A stretch of DNA of 64,000 nucleotides, from the NCBI RefSeq assembly GCF_033807575.1, contig NC_084722.1:2598832-2662831 (forward strand). Reading direction: 5' to 3'. The notes under the pieces are model-generated. The model did no database searches and was not told the origin of the DNA. It saw only the letters and a program-made list of their open reading frames with translations. This document shows positions 25,823 through 37,467 of the stretch, in pieces. How positions within the stretch are numbered: the stretch's first letter is position 1; every line of letters begins with the position of its first letter. This DNA is from Cydia pomonella. Lineage: Eukaryota; Arthropoda; Insecta; Lepidoptera; Tortricidae. The position numbers and the translations under genes are program-made.

Positions 25823-25824
25823 TA

Positions 25825-25947
25825 CAGTCAGCGTCAAATACTTTGTAGCAGTCAAAGTGGCCAAATAGTTCGGTACGCCATATATTTAGTATGATGTACC
25901 GAACTATTTGGCCACTTTGGTTGCTACAAAGTATTTGACGCTGACTG
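25825..25947. mobile_element. Foldback MITE with TA duplication
   Basis: CAGTCAGCGTCAAATACTTT at the left is perfectly mirrored at the right end, with GTAGCA, AAAGTGGCCAAATAGTTCGG and GTAC continuing inward. It is flanked by TA on both sides (25,823-25,824 and 25,948-25,949). Arms exceed 45 bp around a short loop, consistent with a Tc1/mariner-related non-autonomous element. Confidence 0.85.
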
Positions 25948-25949
25948 TA

Positions 25950-27052
25950 CATACGCTTCCTATAGGTAAAACCCGGCTGTCCGACAGGCGACAAAAAACG
26001 AGCAACTAGCAATCAGCGAGTATTTTCGTTTTTTAGCATTAGAAAAAAGTAAACAATCTTGACGTGTCTGTTTTTGGAAATTATTGAAAAAAGCTTTTTA
26101 AAAATTTGTTTATATTAGTTAGCAAAAAAGCAAAAGAATGTAAATAATCGTATATGATTCATAATTGTAAGTATTTGCCGCGACTTATTTTTCTAACGGG
26201 TTTTTTCCGAGATGATTTCGATTAGATTTTCAAGATGGCTTACCTTCTTTTTAATGCTAAAAAAACGAAGTAGAGTGTGGACAGTCAGCTACCAACGATT
26301 AACATAATTTAGTTTTTCCTTCACGAACATTAATTACTCGTATTGTGTATGGCGTGATGTTGGTGGTGATTTCCTGTTTTAGATAACTTCTTCATCTACT
26401 CTCATTTCCTGTGGTAGGTACCTACATATTTCCTATTGAAATAAAAATTAAATATTAGGCATATATGTATGTTTATTTTTAATTAGGGGTGAAATAAATA
26501 TGGGTGTTGTTACCAAAGATGCAAACGTCTTAGATAGGTTTTAAAGAGCTTTAATGTTGGAATTAGATAGTCTAGGTACAAAAAGTCACAAGTACACAAT
26601 ATGAGAAAAAAAAACAACAAAAATACACATTTTCTCGATATTTAAACTTTGGCTAAACTCCAACGTGGAAGACAAAATAATTCATTATTTGAAATAGAAA
26701 TTACTTGTACCCAAGGTGATGGCCAGCATCATCCCATACAGTTCTATTTTTGAACTAGAAAAAGGAAAAAAAATGTGAGTGACGAGACTGACGAGTAGCT
26801 TGGCGTTTGTTTTGTGGCGCTTTGTTTTTTTTTTTAATAGTGTGTGCAAGAATATCTACTGTTGACAAAATGTACTAAAATAAACAGTCATAAAAAGTCT
26901 AGCTATGTGTGAGAGGTTTTTAGTCTGATCTAGGTTTTCGATACTTTTACATCCAGTAAACGAAAGCCGACTTTATCTACTGCAACAAAAAACTAACAAG
27001 TAATAAAATGACCATAATGTTTAGACATACGATCAACTAACTAATACTTACA
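25950..27052. other. Non-coding, nothing recognised
   Basis: No supported gene or repeat boundary. Confidence 0.4.
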
Positions 27053-27182
27053 GGTTGTCTGGAAGAGATCGCTCTTTAGCGATAAGACCGCCTGTTGTCT
27101 GCCTCTACATTTAATCAATTGTTTATTTTCTTATATCTTTGTACTGAGGTGTGCCAATAAAGAGTATTCTATCTATCTATCT
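27053..27182 (+). mobile_element. LINE 3' end with (ATCT)n tail
   Basis: GGTTGTCTGGAAGAGATCGC, TTAGCGATAAGACCGCCTGT and GCCAATAAAGAGTATTCTAT followed by CTAT repeats. Same family as 6,183-6,332, but with a different tandem tail. Confidence 0.65.
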
Positions 27183-28404
27183 CACATAGAACCCGACTCA
27201 TAAATTGTAAATTAGGCAGTCTGAAGACTAGACTTGGATGCTACTTATGTAAAACTCAAAAATTATTGAAACAAAACATTAACACAATTTACACTTTATT
27301 AAGTATATCGTATAACCAGACTCAAACCGGGAAATCGTGAGATAACACTTAAAACTGAAGTTTCGTTGCATGTTTATTATATTTTCATTCGATCACGACA
27401 ACTGGTAAAGTTTTGCAACCGCGGCGTAAAATATTGTGGTCAACAATTTCCTCGGGGAATGAATCTCGAACATTTTCTCGAGATCTCGCGGGATGGACAT
27501 ATGCACATTGCATTCCCTAGTTATCACTCTTTGACTAGCCTAGCACATCACTATATCGCGGATTAATATGGCAATACTATTTTTATAGTTTACAACTTTT
27601 AGCGTGTGTAAACAAAACATTCCTTTAAAGTTTAAAGTAAATAGAATCTTTAAAAACTACGTTCCCTACCCATTCACAATTCACAACACCGTAAAACAAA
27701 CAACAAGACATGAACATAGTAATCGTAAAACTATGCCCGAAAAACTTACGACAACTCTACTGCTCTTAACATATGATTTACAATCGCTTGATTTAAACTG
27801 GATTTTCACGGCATTTTATAACAATACGGAACCAATGAAGCGTGCTAAATGAGTAACTGAACTTTGCAAACTTACGTTTACCGCCGGAGAACCGTAGATT
27901 TAGTAACAAAATATACTGAGTTCAAGAACTTTCCAACTGTAAATTATAGATTTGAACTTACGATTATACCAGCTGATGTGATTATTTACGCAGTAGTAGT
28001 TTTTTGTAAAACTATGTTACCTGCGACCTTGAATCACCGATACCGATATGCCTAAGATATTTTTTTTTTGTATTCAGATAATCTTATAATGGTTGCAATT
28101 GTTCAAAACTTCAGTCGAGACCTCGAGATGAATGAATGAAAAATATTCTTGCATTCAATGGACATGACAAGAAGCGTTCTAAGGAAGTTGTAAATGGGGT
28201 TTATTTTTCATATCGTCTTTATAATAAACGTTTTTTTTAAGTGATGACATTCACTAGTTAAATAGTTTTCCGAGTTACTCTTAGTCCTAAATCATTGATC
28301 ATTTAGCGTTTCAGAGTAAAATCTGTTTTTATCCCAGATAATTATATTAATGTTCGATGGCGTAGTCTACCAGGTAACCTATTTCTTTTATTCATCACTA
28401 ACTC
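27183..28404. other. Non-coding, possible hAT end
   Basis: Three overlapping or adjacent plus-strand frames (27,366-28,055) have no recognisable domain. ATTGCATTCCCTAG near 27,510-27,523 repeats the terminal string at 771-783. Confidence 0.35.
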
Positions 28405-28492
28405 CTCCGGAGTTCCAGGCATACATAGGCTACGGAGACTGCTTACCATTAGGCTGGCCGTATGCTTATTTGCAAATGACGTAGTATAAAAC
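28405..28492 (+). mobile_element. CR1-like LINE 3' end fragment
   Basis: CCGGAGTTCCAGGCATACAT, GGAGACTGCTTACCATTAGG and GACGTAGTATAAAAC are the shared 3' end sequence, ending in poly-A. Confidence 0.6.
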
Positions 28493-29134
28493 AAAAAAAA
28501 GCTGTCAGATTGGATGTACATTAAGTACCTTTAACAATTAAAACATCTAGCCATCTAGTGGCATGAAATCTATCCAAAAACCTCTTAGACGGACTCTTCG
28601 ATTAAAAAACAATCCACTCAAATCAGTTCATCCTTAGCCCTCTTATTCCGTCGGGATTAAAAAAACGGGGTTTTAAAATCTTTAAATTGTGGGTCTAAAC
28701 ATCTTCCTCCGTGAATGTGTTTGCCATGTTATAAGTTATTGAAGAACCTGTATAAGTATATCAAAGCAAACCTGTTGAACCTGAGTAAATATGGCAAATA
28801 TGGCCACTTACAAAACTAAATAAAGCCTCGTGCCTGGTGTCTAAACAAAACTTTGTACCCTATATGTGTATGTGCGTCATTGTGTACAGAATAAACGAGG
28901 GATCCGTATTACATCTACGCCGTCTTGCATAATATATGCGATATCATTTACTTGCATATCACAAAGCTGAAATGAAAATAGATTAGGAAAATATACGGTG
29001 AAAAGGTACAGTCACGTACTCATATTGTTAGGCCATTTATGTGTTGGGTCTAGAGTTTTCTCCAACAACACCCCTACTCCTATAACCTAGTCTATCGATT
29101 CGATTTTGTCCTTTTAAAAGGAACTCGGGTCTAA
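28493..29134. other. Non-coding, nothing recognised
   Basis: No supported feature. Confidence 0.4.
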
Positions 29135-29220
29135 CCCCCTTATTCATACCAATACGACGGAAAGGGACAAACGATTATTAGCGGCTTGTTAACTTTAGTA
29201 GACGTTTATGAATAAGGGGG
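29135..29220. mobile_element. Short MITE with TAA duplication
   Basis: CCCCCTTATTCAT at the left and ATGAATAAGGGGG at the right are perfect 13-bp inverted ends flanked by TAA (29,132-29,134 and 29,221-29,223). A 3-bp TWA duplication is typical of the PIF/Harbinger superfamily. Confidence 0.75.
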
Positions 29221-29814
29221 TAAGGCTTTAAGTTAAGTCTGCGCAAATCAATCTATCCACAATTGATTTACTACTCCATATCCTCTCATTCCAAAACCGT
29301 TGTTTACAGAATAGTTTGACGTAAATCGTTCAAAACTTAGTGACGTCAAGCCGCGCCTCCTCTATAAATACGTTCCAGAGTTATGTAATACGTTCCTCTT
29401 CGGATCACCTTGGACTTCGGTTGATGTGTGTTTTTCTGGTGTATGGTTGCCAAGGTAGGCCTGTGGGCTTAATGCGAGGTATTTTAACGTATAAATTTGA
29501 ACTAAATCTAATGTTTACCATGATTAATCAAAGATGGAAAACGATTGACGACAATTATGAATAAGGAGTGAAAACTCGCGATAAAGAAGCATGCAGCGCC
29601 CAAAAATTATGCATTTGACATTTTGAAAGACGTCCGTCTACACTAGCGCCCCTAGCGGCGACATCAATCTCTTGCATATTGAGCAACAGAGATAGTATAG
29701 AATACGAAATTATGAAGCGTTTATTATTTCATAAGCTTTTGACACATGATACCTGTTAAATAGTAAATTTCGGGCCTTCATAAGTTGCTTTTCTTTCCAC
29801 GTCCTGCAATGTCG

Positions 29815-30112
29815 TCGCTTTAACTTCCCCCGCGCTTTGTGTGGTAGGGCACAGCACAGCGGATGTCATTCCAGATCTACAGCAGAGCCCAACTGGGGAC
29901 GTACCGAAAACCGCAGCCAAATAACATTAGACCCTACTCAGTGTTGTGTTCCTGCCGGTGAGTAAGGTTGCCAGAGCTCATCGAGTGTGCGGAGTGTTAG
30001 GGTCGGGAACGCGCATGTAACTCCCCTTGAGTTGCAGACATCCATAGACTACGGAGACTGCTTACAGTCAGGCGGACCGTCGGCTTGTTTGCCACTGACG
30101 TAATATAAAAAA
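29815..30112 (+). mobile_element. Repeat H (LINE-associated), copy 1
   Basis: Shares TTGTGTGGTAGGGCACAGC, AGAGCCCAACTGGGGA, CCGCAGCCAAATAACA and GTTGTGTTCCTGCCGGTGAG with the copies at 31,366 (minus) and 55,720 (plus). It ends in the CR1-like 3' sequence. The short frame conserved in the other copies is interrupted here. Confidence 0.75.
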
Positions 30113-30336
30113 AATACTTATGGTAACAATTTCACGGCACAAGTCATCTTATATATTGTTTTACGTCACACTTTATCCACTCTATTGTATGCTAAGTGGC
30201 TAGTCCTGATTGATGTTGTCTTGAGAATAAAATGACACTATGTTTAAATGTTTTTATGAACTTAAGTCCTTTTACAGATCATGCATGGAAATTATACTTG
30301 TGTGGTATAGTCAACTTATACGTACCTAGACTTCTT

Positions 30337-30405
30337 TGATTTATTTATTATTATTATTTAATAAGCAGGCAGGCAGTTTGACAATTAATATGACCTGTAT
30401 CCACC
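30337..30405 (-). mobile_element. LINE 3' end fragment, family of 37,285
   Basis: Minus strand: GGTGGATACAGGTCATATTA and TGTCAAACTGCCTGCCTGC followed by an AAATAATAATAATAAAT tail. It matches the 3' end at 37,285-37,467. Confidence 0.65.
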
Positions 30406-31365
30406 TTACACCTACCTTACCACATACCTACCTACCTTGTACCTTATTACATTGAGTTAAAGTTGAAAAATGTTTAGATATTTTTGCCATGAACAAACAC
30501 AAGAATAGTCAGCATATATGTATGTTAATTATAATTATGTATGCTGGCTTGAACAGTCCTGTTTGCTATGATACATGTCATACTGGAAGTCTGTTCACAG
30601 TGTTTTTTAAACAAACTCCATTAACTTAGGGGTGGCTAAGTACATTTATAGTACGGTCAAATTAACTCAAATTTCACTAAAGTCAGGAACTAATTCTAAG
30701 GACTAATAAAATCACTACGGATTGTTTTGTATGGGCTAAAAATCGAACTTTATACAATCGTTACTAAATTCACCCCCCCGGAAAGGGGTGAAATCGGCTG
30801 AAAATAATGTAATGCTTGTAACTAAGAAGAGAAAAAAGGTGTACTCGGTGCAATTTGGCGTACGTTTTACAACACTTATATCTAAATTCGCACGTGTTAT
30901 TTATGTTAGTTTAAGCTACGGAACAGGTAAAAAAAAACAACATACAAAAAAATCTATTTTGGCCATTGCGGGTCTGGGGAAAGTAATGTACTCGGTGCAA
31001 ATTGAGTAAATAATTAGAAAAAATATCTAAATCCAATGTCAAATTCGCACCAGGGTGCGACACCCGGAAAGTAGTTTTTCATGTTTAACTGTCCTTGTAC
31101 TTCGGGGGAAATTTTAATACTATTGGAAATTGATGCAATCATATTCATTTGATTTTATTTACATTCGCACCCCATAAAAAATTGGCATTTTTATACGGAA
31201 CATGCAGTTTTGTAATCAAGTACCAAAAACGTAGAGCAATAAATACACAGAAGCGACAAGCGCGTGATTAGTGGCAAGAGAAGGAACGCGCGTAGATGCA
31301 CCGACGAAGCACGGCTCTTGAGGCACGAGTAGTGGCATGTACCTACTGCAAAAATAGTATGATTT
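30406..31365. other. Non-coding, nothing recognised
   Basis: GTACTCGGTGCAA occurs twice (about 30,841 and 30,988), hinting at a local repeat, but I could not define it further. No gene. Confidence 0.4.
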
Positions 31366-31697
31366 TTTTTTTCTTTTATACTACGTCGGTGGCAAACAAG
31401 CATACGGCCCGCCTGATGGTAAGCAGTATCCGTAGCCTATGTACGCCTGCAACTCCAGAGGAGTTACATGCGCGTTGCGTATGCTAACCCCCTCCCGCCC
31501 CTCGTTGAGCTCTGGCAACCTTACTCACCGGCAGGAACACAACACTATGAGTAGGGTCTAGTGTTATTTGGCTGCGATTTTCTGTAAGGTGGAGGTACTT
31601 CCCCAGTTGGGCTCTGCTCTAGATCTGGAATGACATCCGCTGTGCTGTGCCCTACCACACAGAGCGAGATGACATTTACAATGCCCATACCTCTCGT
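31366..31697 (-). mobile_element. Repeat H (LINE-associated), copy 2
   Basis: Complement of the unit at 55,720-56,035. On the minus strand a frame starting at MGIVNVISLCVVGHSTADVI is nearly identical to the copy at 55,720 and stays open to NNTRPYS. The element begins in poly-T and the CR1-like 3' end. Confidence 0.75.
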
Positions 31698-32250
31698 AAA
31701 AGGTTTCTGAGTATGCAGACAGACAGTCAACAAATTAAATACAGGTACACTCAATGTTTGTTAAATTCGAAAAATCGCGTTTTTCCATAGACTTACGAAA
31801 ACGTTAGACTACTTAGTTCACTCAGTGATTGTTTAAAACAATAGTTCCGTTTTAATGCCAGAAGAAAGATTTATGCTCGGTGCCCGTCAAAAGTATCAAA
31901 CAAACTGTCTCGGAACAATCGCTGCGCGTAGGGTTTGAGATCCGGATATTCGAAATATCCGGATATCCGTCAACTATAAGATCCGGATCTAGCGGGTCAT
32001 AAGATCCGGATATTACGGATCCGTTAAATATGGTTATTGACCTATATAACCGAAACAATTTTCTAATGAAATTTATGAATAATTTTGTCATTTAAATATC
32101 TACTTTTAATTTTGATAATAAAATTTCAGTAATATTACAATAATTTTAAAACTTATTAAATAAAAAAATACAATCATTAAAATACTTAAGGACTAACAAA
32201 TAAACTTAACTATAAATAAAACTAAACTTAAACTAACCTCTAAAAAAAAA

Positions 32251-33024
32251 CTAGTAAAACAACCCACCCCGCGTCGCTCCCGACGCAAAGGTGCCCATCA
32301 CGCTTGCTGCGTTTCCGCGTTGAACCGCGATGGACAACCTTTGCGCTAGGAACGACCCGGAGCGGGGGTCGAGACCTCTTTCCTGCAAGCGCCGCTCCAG
32401 TTCCCCAAGAAAAGATTTCGCCTCCGCGCACCAGCACCCTGACATCTCCACGGCAAGGGGAACAAACAAGTAGCTTGCCAGCCCCGAGTACTTGTCCCTC
32501 TTTAGGGACGCCGCCTGCTCAGCAGCAGCTCCCGCCGATCGCACGGTGCGGCCAAGGTGGGTGGCGGCGAACGTACTGACGCAGGTGGCATCCCACAAAA
32601 GGCACTTGCCCCTCTCCCACGGCACCAGGGTCAAACCATCCGGTCTTTTACCATCCGACCGACTCAGGCCCGGCGGCTCCAGCACACACGGGACATTGGC
32701 TGACACCAGTGCCCTTCGAATAATATCGTTTAACGCGTGGTGCCGTGGGAACCTCCCCGCGCAGCGGCGACAGCTCAAGGCATGGTGCCCGTTGCTCTCC
32801 ACCATAGACCCGCAGATGCATAGATGTGGTTCACAAACATCGCAGCCCAGGCGAAGAGCAACGGCCACCCGCAACGAGTCGTTGTCGAGCAGGGTGCCAA
32901 AGTTAGGGGAGGGGAGGGCGTGTAGCCAAGCCCCCGATTCCGGCACCGAAGCAGCGTTTAACCTGGCTCTATCAGCACCAGAAGCGTTATTTAAAAGACT
33001 GGCAAATAGACGCTTAATGCCGAA
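32251..33024 (-). mobile_element. LINE C-terminal fragment with restriction-like endonuclease motifs
   Basis: The open frame has about 258 codons. It contains a Cys/His cluster GCDVCEPHLCICG followed by HHALSCRRCAGR (C-x-C-x8-H-x4-C), then RHHALNDIIRRAL, then KRPDGLTLVPWERGKCLLWD, matching the K/R-PD-x(12-15)-D pattern of restriction-like endonucleases found in early-branching non-LTR retrotransposons. WDATC, EQAASLKRDKYSGL and LAQRLSIAVQRGNAAS follow, a combination I associate with insect retroelement proteins. No reverse transcriptase precedes it; the frame starts in a poly-T tract at about 33,020, where the copy is truncated. GC content is well above the surrounding sequence. Precise clade unknown. 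Confidence 0.7.
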
Positions 33025-33179
33025 AAAAAAAAAAATCAATATAGTATTTTCATATATTTAAGCAATTCAAATACTAACAGCACATCAATTTTGATAAGTA
33101 CATCATGTCACGCAGTAACTTTATATGTTGCTTAATGCAAACATTAGATCATTGGATATCCTGATGACTTGGGGCTATA

Positions 33180-33895
33180 GGCTCAAAACAAAAGCGACCT
33201 GGAGGCCAAGGCTAGGATAGTAGAGTAGGAAGGAGAGAAAATTGGTCTGATAATCAACCACTAGAATAACTCCAAATGAATAGGGCTAAGATGGTCGGCT
33301 CTTTATCATTTGTCATGAAGGGCATAGTGACAAGTTATAAAAATATAACCATGCTGCCATCGCAGATCGAAAAGAAAAGACCTACCTAAAGTAATCGGGA
33401 AGAGGAGATAGATGTTCGAATCCAAAATGCCCTAAGATGCTCAGCAGCGCTTCACCGAGTTCTAGTATCCAAGCTGATCAGTAGACTGTCTATGATTCAA
33501 GTCTATAAGACAATAATTAGATTTTGATGAATGGCATCGGTAAGTATTACACTTGGACTCTGAATCAGAAAAAAAAAGAACAAGTTCTTAGTTAAGAAGA
33601 CGAAATTCTGGCGGAATATTCTGGGACCTATCAGAGATGAAGATAGAGAAGATGAAAGCGTAGGAAAAATAGGGAGCTAGAGTAGCTAGTTGCGGCACCC
33701 AATATAATTAACGAGATTATAGCCGCACGACTTCGCAGACTTGGTCACTTGGAGTGGATGGGAGAGAATAGGGCTGTGAGAAGATAGAAGCGATGTAGCC
33801 CTAAAACGCCCTCGGAGTATCCAACTAGCGTGGAGTGGTGCAGAATAGAGCAGAGTGACGTTGTACTTGTGTCAAAGGCCAAGATTCTTTTTGGG
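33180..33895 (+). pseudogene. Decayed RTE/jockey-type LINE C-terminal region
   Basis: Frame-broken translation gives recognisable pieces in order: a KATWRPRLG-like stretch, KIGLIIN-like, LISRLSMIQVYKTIIRF, ENRELE-like, IINEIIAARLRRLGHLEWMG, GENRAVRR and SKAKILFGSL. This is the usual order at the end of RTE-like LINE proteins ('...YKTIIRPVL...', 'RLRWLGHVERM', 'EAK..FGSL'). Many stops and frameshifts. It lies inside the composite hAT element. Confidence 0.7.
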
Positions 33896-33904
33896 TCACT
33901 GATT

Positions 33905-34460
33905 TAATTTAATTTATTTATTTAAGAAACAAACAGTCTTTTATAGTTATATATAGCACAGGAACTTTTCTTAAAACTAGACTTACAGTTTCCTTAATGA
34001 AAATATTTTAACATCATGCTTATTAAGTAGTTTCTACATAGTAAAACAGAGCTAGTTGTGCGCGCAAAAACAAAAAACAAACAAAGGAAAAGAAAAATTA
34101 TGAGAATAAAAACATAAGAGCATTATAACAACCTTATGGTATTGTTTACAAACTGAAATCTCAAGGATTTATTATCTATTATTTAATAAAGAAATTATAA
34201 AAAGCAGTAACATCTAATACTGAGATTATTTCTTTATAGCGCCAATCTAAACATTTGGGTTATGAATTATTACACTGCATAGATAGTGTTTTAAATCTAT
34301 TAAGTTTCTCACAGAAAATATCAAGGCTTAGAAATTTTTGTTGTACAACCTGCACGCCCTTCTAACAAAACTATTTCTTGCGTAAGCAGTCCGACTACGG
34401 GGGATGTAAAAGAGGGGTTTTTTCCTGCAAGAACGTTCACAACGTCGAGGGACTCTGAAG
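33905..34460 (-). pseudogene. Decayed LINE C-terminus, minus strand
   Basis: Around 34,310-34,450 the minus strand reads IPRSRTAYARNSFVRRACRL then YNKN and a stop, similar to LINE tails of the form 'RT...R.SF..R....YN'. The distal end carries AAATAAATTAAATTAAAT repeats near 33,905. It is badly degraded. Confidence 0.5.
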
Positions 34461-34894
34461 GAAAGTGAATGTAGTAAAAACGGAGCATCAATAATATTAT
34501 TAATAATTTTGATCCAGTGAAGTAAGTATTGCTTCCATAGTTAGTATTTCATGACGAATGAACACGAGGTGAGGCATTGGATGTATTTCCAACTAAATAT
34601 GCACCAGCTAATCCAGATATAAACCCTCCTTATTAAGTACGGTTTTAGAGATAACATTATGTTAGCTGTTATAATAATCAAGTAATCATTTAAAATTGGT
34701 TGAGATAATATCATTGTATTAAAACATAGTTAAAAACGTTATTTCTGTGTTATCTAAATCCGTTTATTCGGATATTTATTTTGGTGGATATTCGAATAAT
34801 TAGAATATCACAATATTCTAATTGCAAACCCTACATATACTTAGTAGTGACACCCAGTAGTGACACAAATAGGTAATGTAAATACTGCGAGGAG

Positions 34895-34995
34895 GATCTT
34901 GTTTAGGAAATAATCGGACAGACAGACGGACATGACGAATCTATAAGGGTTCCGTTTTTTGCCATTTGGCTACGGAACCCTAAAAACAGAGCGAT
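34895..34995. repeat. Dispersed repeat 'GGTTCCGTTTTTTGCCATTT'
   Basis: TTTTGCCATTTGGCTACGGA followed by ACCCTAAAAA is also the right end of the repeat at 44,278-44,624, one of two related repeats that also includes 57,495. It is a common type of interspersed repeat in moths (from memory). Confidence 0.55.
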
Positions 34996-36217
34996 CGAGT
35001 ATATTCCTTCAACAGGATGCTCTCTTACAGCATATAAAAAGGGCTTAACAGACCCACATTGGGACCAATTTACCTGAAGAGCGACCCACAAATGCTAGAT
35101 TCTTGCAACTAGGCTTGGCGAAAGAAAAATGATGGACCAGCGTACACCTCTTTGTAGAAAACCCTTCCTGATGCTAGTCTCAGCTGCAAGGAGCTATTGT
35201 CTTGCAAGTGCAAAGAACGCTGTACAGGGTGTGGGTGAGTAAAACACGGATTTAAATACACTATGCTTTGCGCATGCGAAGGTGCATGCTCTGGGATAAA
35301 ATAATACGTAAAAAAAAATTTTTGTTTAATTAGTGTGTAACTTTAATTAGCTAGATCCGGAGTAAATTACAACAAAACGATCTCAGTATTCTTAATTTTG
35401 ATAATAATACTTTTATCGAAAATATTACTTTACTATAAATATCGTTCAGCAAGTTACCTTTACTTAAACATCATTTGCCTTGCAAATTGTATTGAAACAG
35501 CCATCCGACTCTTGGTGGTGTCATCCGGTATGGAACAAAAATAGTGTAATTTGCTTGTTTTTAAACCGATTTTCGAAATTTTTATGGAATTTAATAGCTT
35601 ATTAATGTAGCATTCATATCTTGATACAATGTTTTCCTGTAAAGTTACTAGTAAAGTTGATGAAAACAAAAAACGGATTTTTTTTCGGGAAAATTTAAAT
35701 AAAACTTAAAATTTCTCGCAAACTATGGTACTTACAAGGTCAAATGTATAAACGATATTGTAGCGCATTTAATTTTGCTTTTTATGACACCCCACACAAG
35801 CTTACATGTGATATACTTTCTGTGGTATACGCAATATTCTGAACACGGCACCGGCCATTTTGATGACGTCATAACTGGTGACTTAACCACGTTAGAAACT
35901 GTCTCCCGATGGTTTTTTTGTCAAAATAACATGCTTAACAACATACTAAAATATGGTGCTGGTTTCATCAAAGGCACTTTTGGGCCCTATATGACCCTAA
36001 GGGAAGCGCCTTCATACCTACTCGTATATCATTTTTTTATACAATCAAACACATTTGAATAAGTAGTCGATAAAGCGGTCAAACACCGATAGATTATTAA
36101 TTGTTGTAACAAACTTGCATTTCATTTTTGGTCGCACTTTTGAAGTTTGACAGTCGTTCTTGATATCCTATTTCTATGTATCCGGATCCGAAAAATTGTC
36201 GGATATTGCAAACCCTA

Positions 36218-37284
36218 GCTGCGCGCTGCGCTATCTCCCCGCCCCGCGCGCCCCGCGCCACGTGCTGCCAACCACCTTCGCTTGCAGTTCGTTGCGATTA
36301 ATTCTATTTACTTTTTGACAAACTTCCGGTGAAAAAAATCTATTTTTTATTTAGTGCAAATGTAGTGTCTTTAGATAAGTACCGTTTTTAAAATTTTCAC
36401 GTCTCTCTTAATTTCCCCCGAAGCACAATGTACAAAATAATTAAAAATACATGTTCCATAATTTGCCCAGGCGTGCAAAGTTAACTGAATGTTTATAATG
36501 CTTTAAAAAGCTTAACTTGAGATTGCACCAACCGACTGACTTATCCTCGAGCCGCAATCGAAAAAAAAAATTTTTTTAGGGTATCATACATTGCACATCT
36601 TTTTAATTAAGATGTACTATGCACCAAGGTGTTCTCTATACACTACTTAGCTTGAACCCAATAGCTTTTAATTTACTCCAAAATTACGGCACTTTATAGT
36701 TTATACCTAAAATTTAACGGTCTTCCGTACATAATAGAAACGGTGCAACTCGGGGGAAATAATCTAGTTGCGCCATCTAACGAATCCAAAAAAAGCACGA
36801 CTACACGACTTACTTCCATACTTTTTGTTAACTTGACTATACTATTAAGGAAATTGAAAGGCATAGTATTTTTTTTTTACACCAGGTCTACAACTCACAA
36901 AGCCTCTGATGTAGTAGGTTGTAATGACATAGAGCAACAGTTGGCAAATTAGAGCCCTTCATAGTAGAAATAACCAATTTTAGCAATCTCAAAGAGCCAC
37001 AAATATCTTCAGTGGTCCTTTAACCTTTCTTATGTGTGCACAGTGGCAGATTTATCCTAAGTCCAAGTAAGCCTGGGCTTAGAGCGGCGAGATATTAGGG
37101 GTGGCACTCTTCAGTCGACCTCTATGGTTGGTGCTGAGAACGGGGCCTGGAGCCTGGAGCCTGGAGCTTAGGGCGGCAGACACTGCAAATCCACCACTGT
37201 GTGTGTAGTGGACAATCGTAGGTTCAAACCTTGATTGTGCTGAAAATTATAGTCTAAAAAATGAAAAAAAAAATGACTAAGTAT
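36218..37284. other. Non-coding, GC-rich start then AT-rich
   Basis: 36,225-36,290 is GC-rich (CCCCGCCCCGCGCGCCCCGC) and continues the sequence into which the hAT element inserted. The rest has no supported gene. A (GGAGCCT)-type short repeat lies near 37,146-37,166. Confidence 0.4.
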
Positions 37285-37467
37285 TTTATTTATTTATTTC
37301 ATATACAGGCAGGCAGTTTGACAACTGATGTGACCTGTATCCAATATTCATAAAGATAGTTATCATGAACGAGTAGTAGATGTAATATGCTTGTCTAATT
37401 TATTTTTAAACTGGTTCACATTTTGTGCTGATACCACATCTTCTGGGAGTAGTATTTGGTCAGGATC
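37285..37467 (-). mobile_element. CR1-like LINE C-terminus and 3' end
   Basis: The minus-strand frame reads DPDQILLPEDVVSAQNVNQF then KNKLDKHITSTTRS and a stop at 37,363, matching the usual 'LP..VV.A.SVN.FK..LD' tail. The 3' end continues GATACAGGTCACATCAGTTG and TTGTCAAACTGCCTGCCTG and closes with AAATAAATAAATA. Confidence 0.8.

Larger units (their letters stand above)
31929..36217. mobile_element. Composite hAT-like element with nested LINE relics
   Basis: The left end is TAGGGTTTGAGATCCGGATA and the right end is the complement of TAGGGTTTGCAATATCCG. The outermost nine bases are perfectly inverted, and GGATCC/CCGGAT blocks recur inward. The element is flanked by a perfect 8-bp duplication GCTGCGCG (31,921-31,928 and 36,218-36,225), as expected for hAT. 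I see no transposase. Inside lie three unrelated LINE relics and a second right-type end (ATTGCAAACCCTA at 34,821-34,833). It is therefore non-autonomous and old enough to have received insertions, or it mobilised them. Confidence 0.8.

Noticed and set aside
32492..33061. Plus-strand 189-codon frame opposite the endonuclease-like frame
   Set aside because: It is the antisense shadow of the minus-strand LINE frame, which has recognisable motifs.
35775..36062. 95-codon frame inside the composite hAT element as a transposase remnant
   Set aside because: I see no hAT transposase motif in it. It is AT-rich and short, and remains unassigned.
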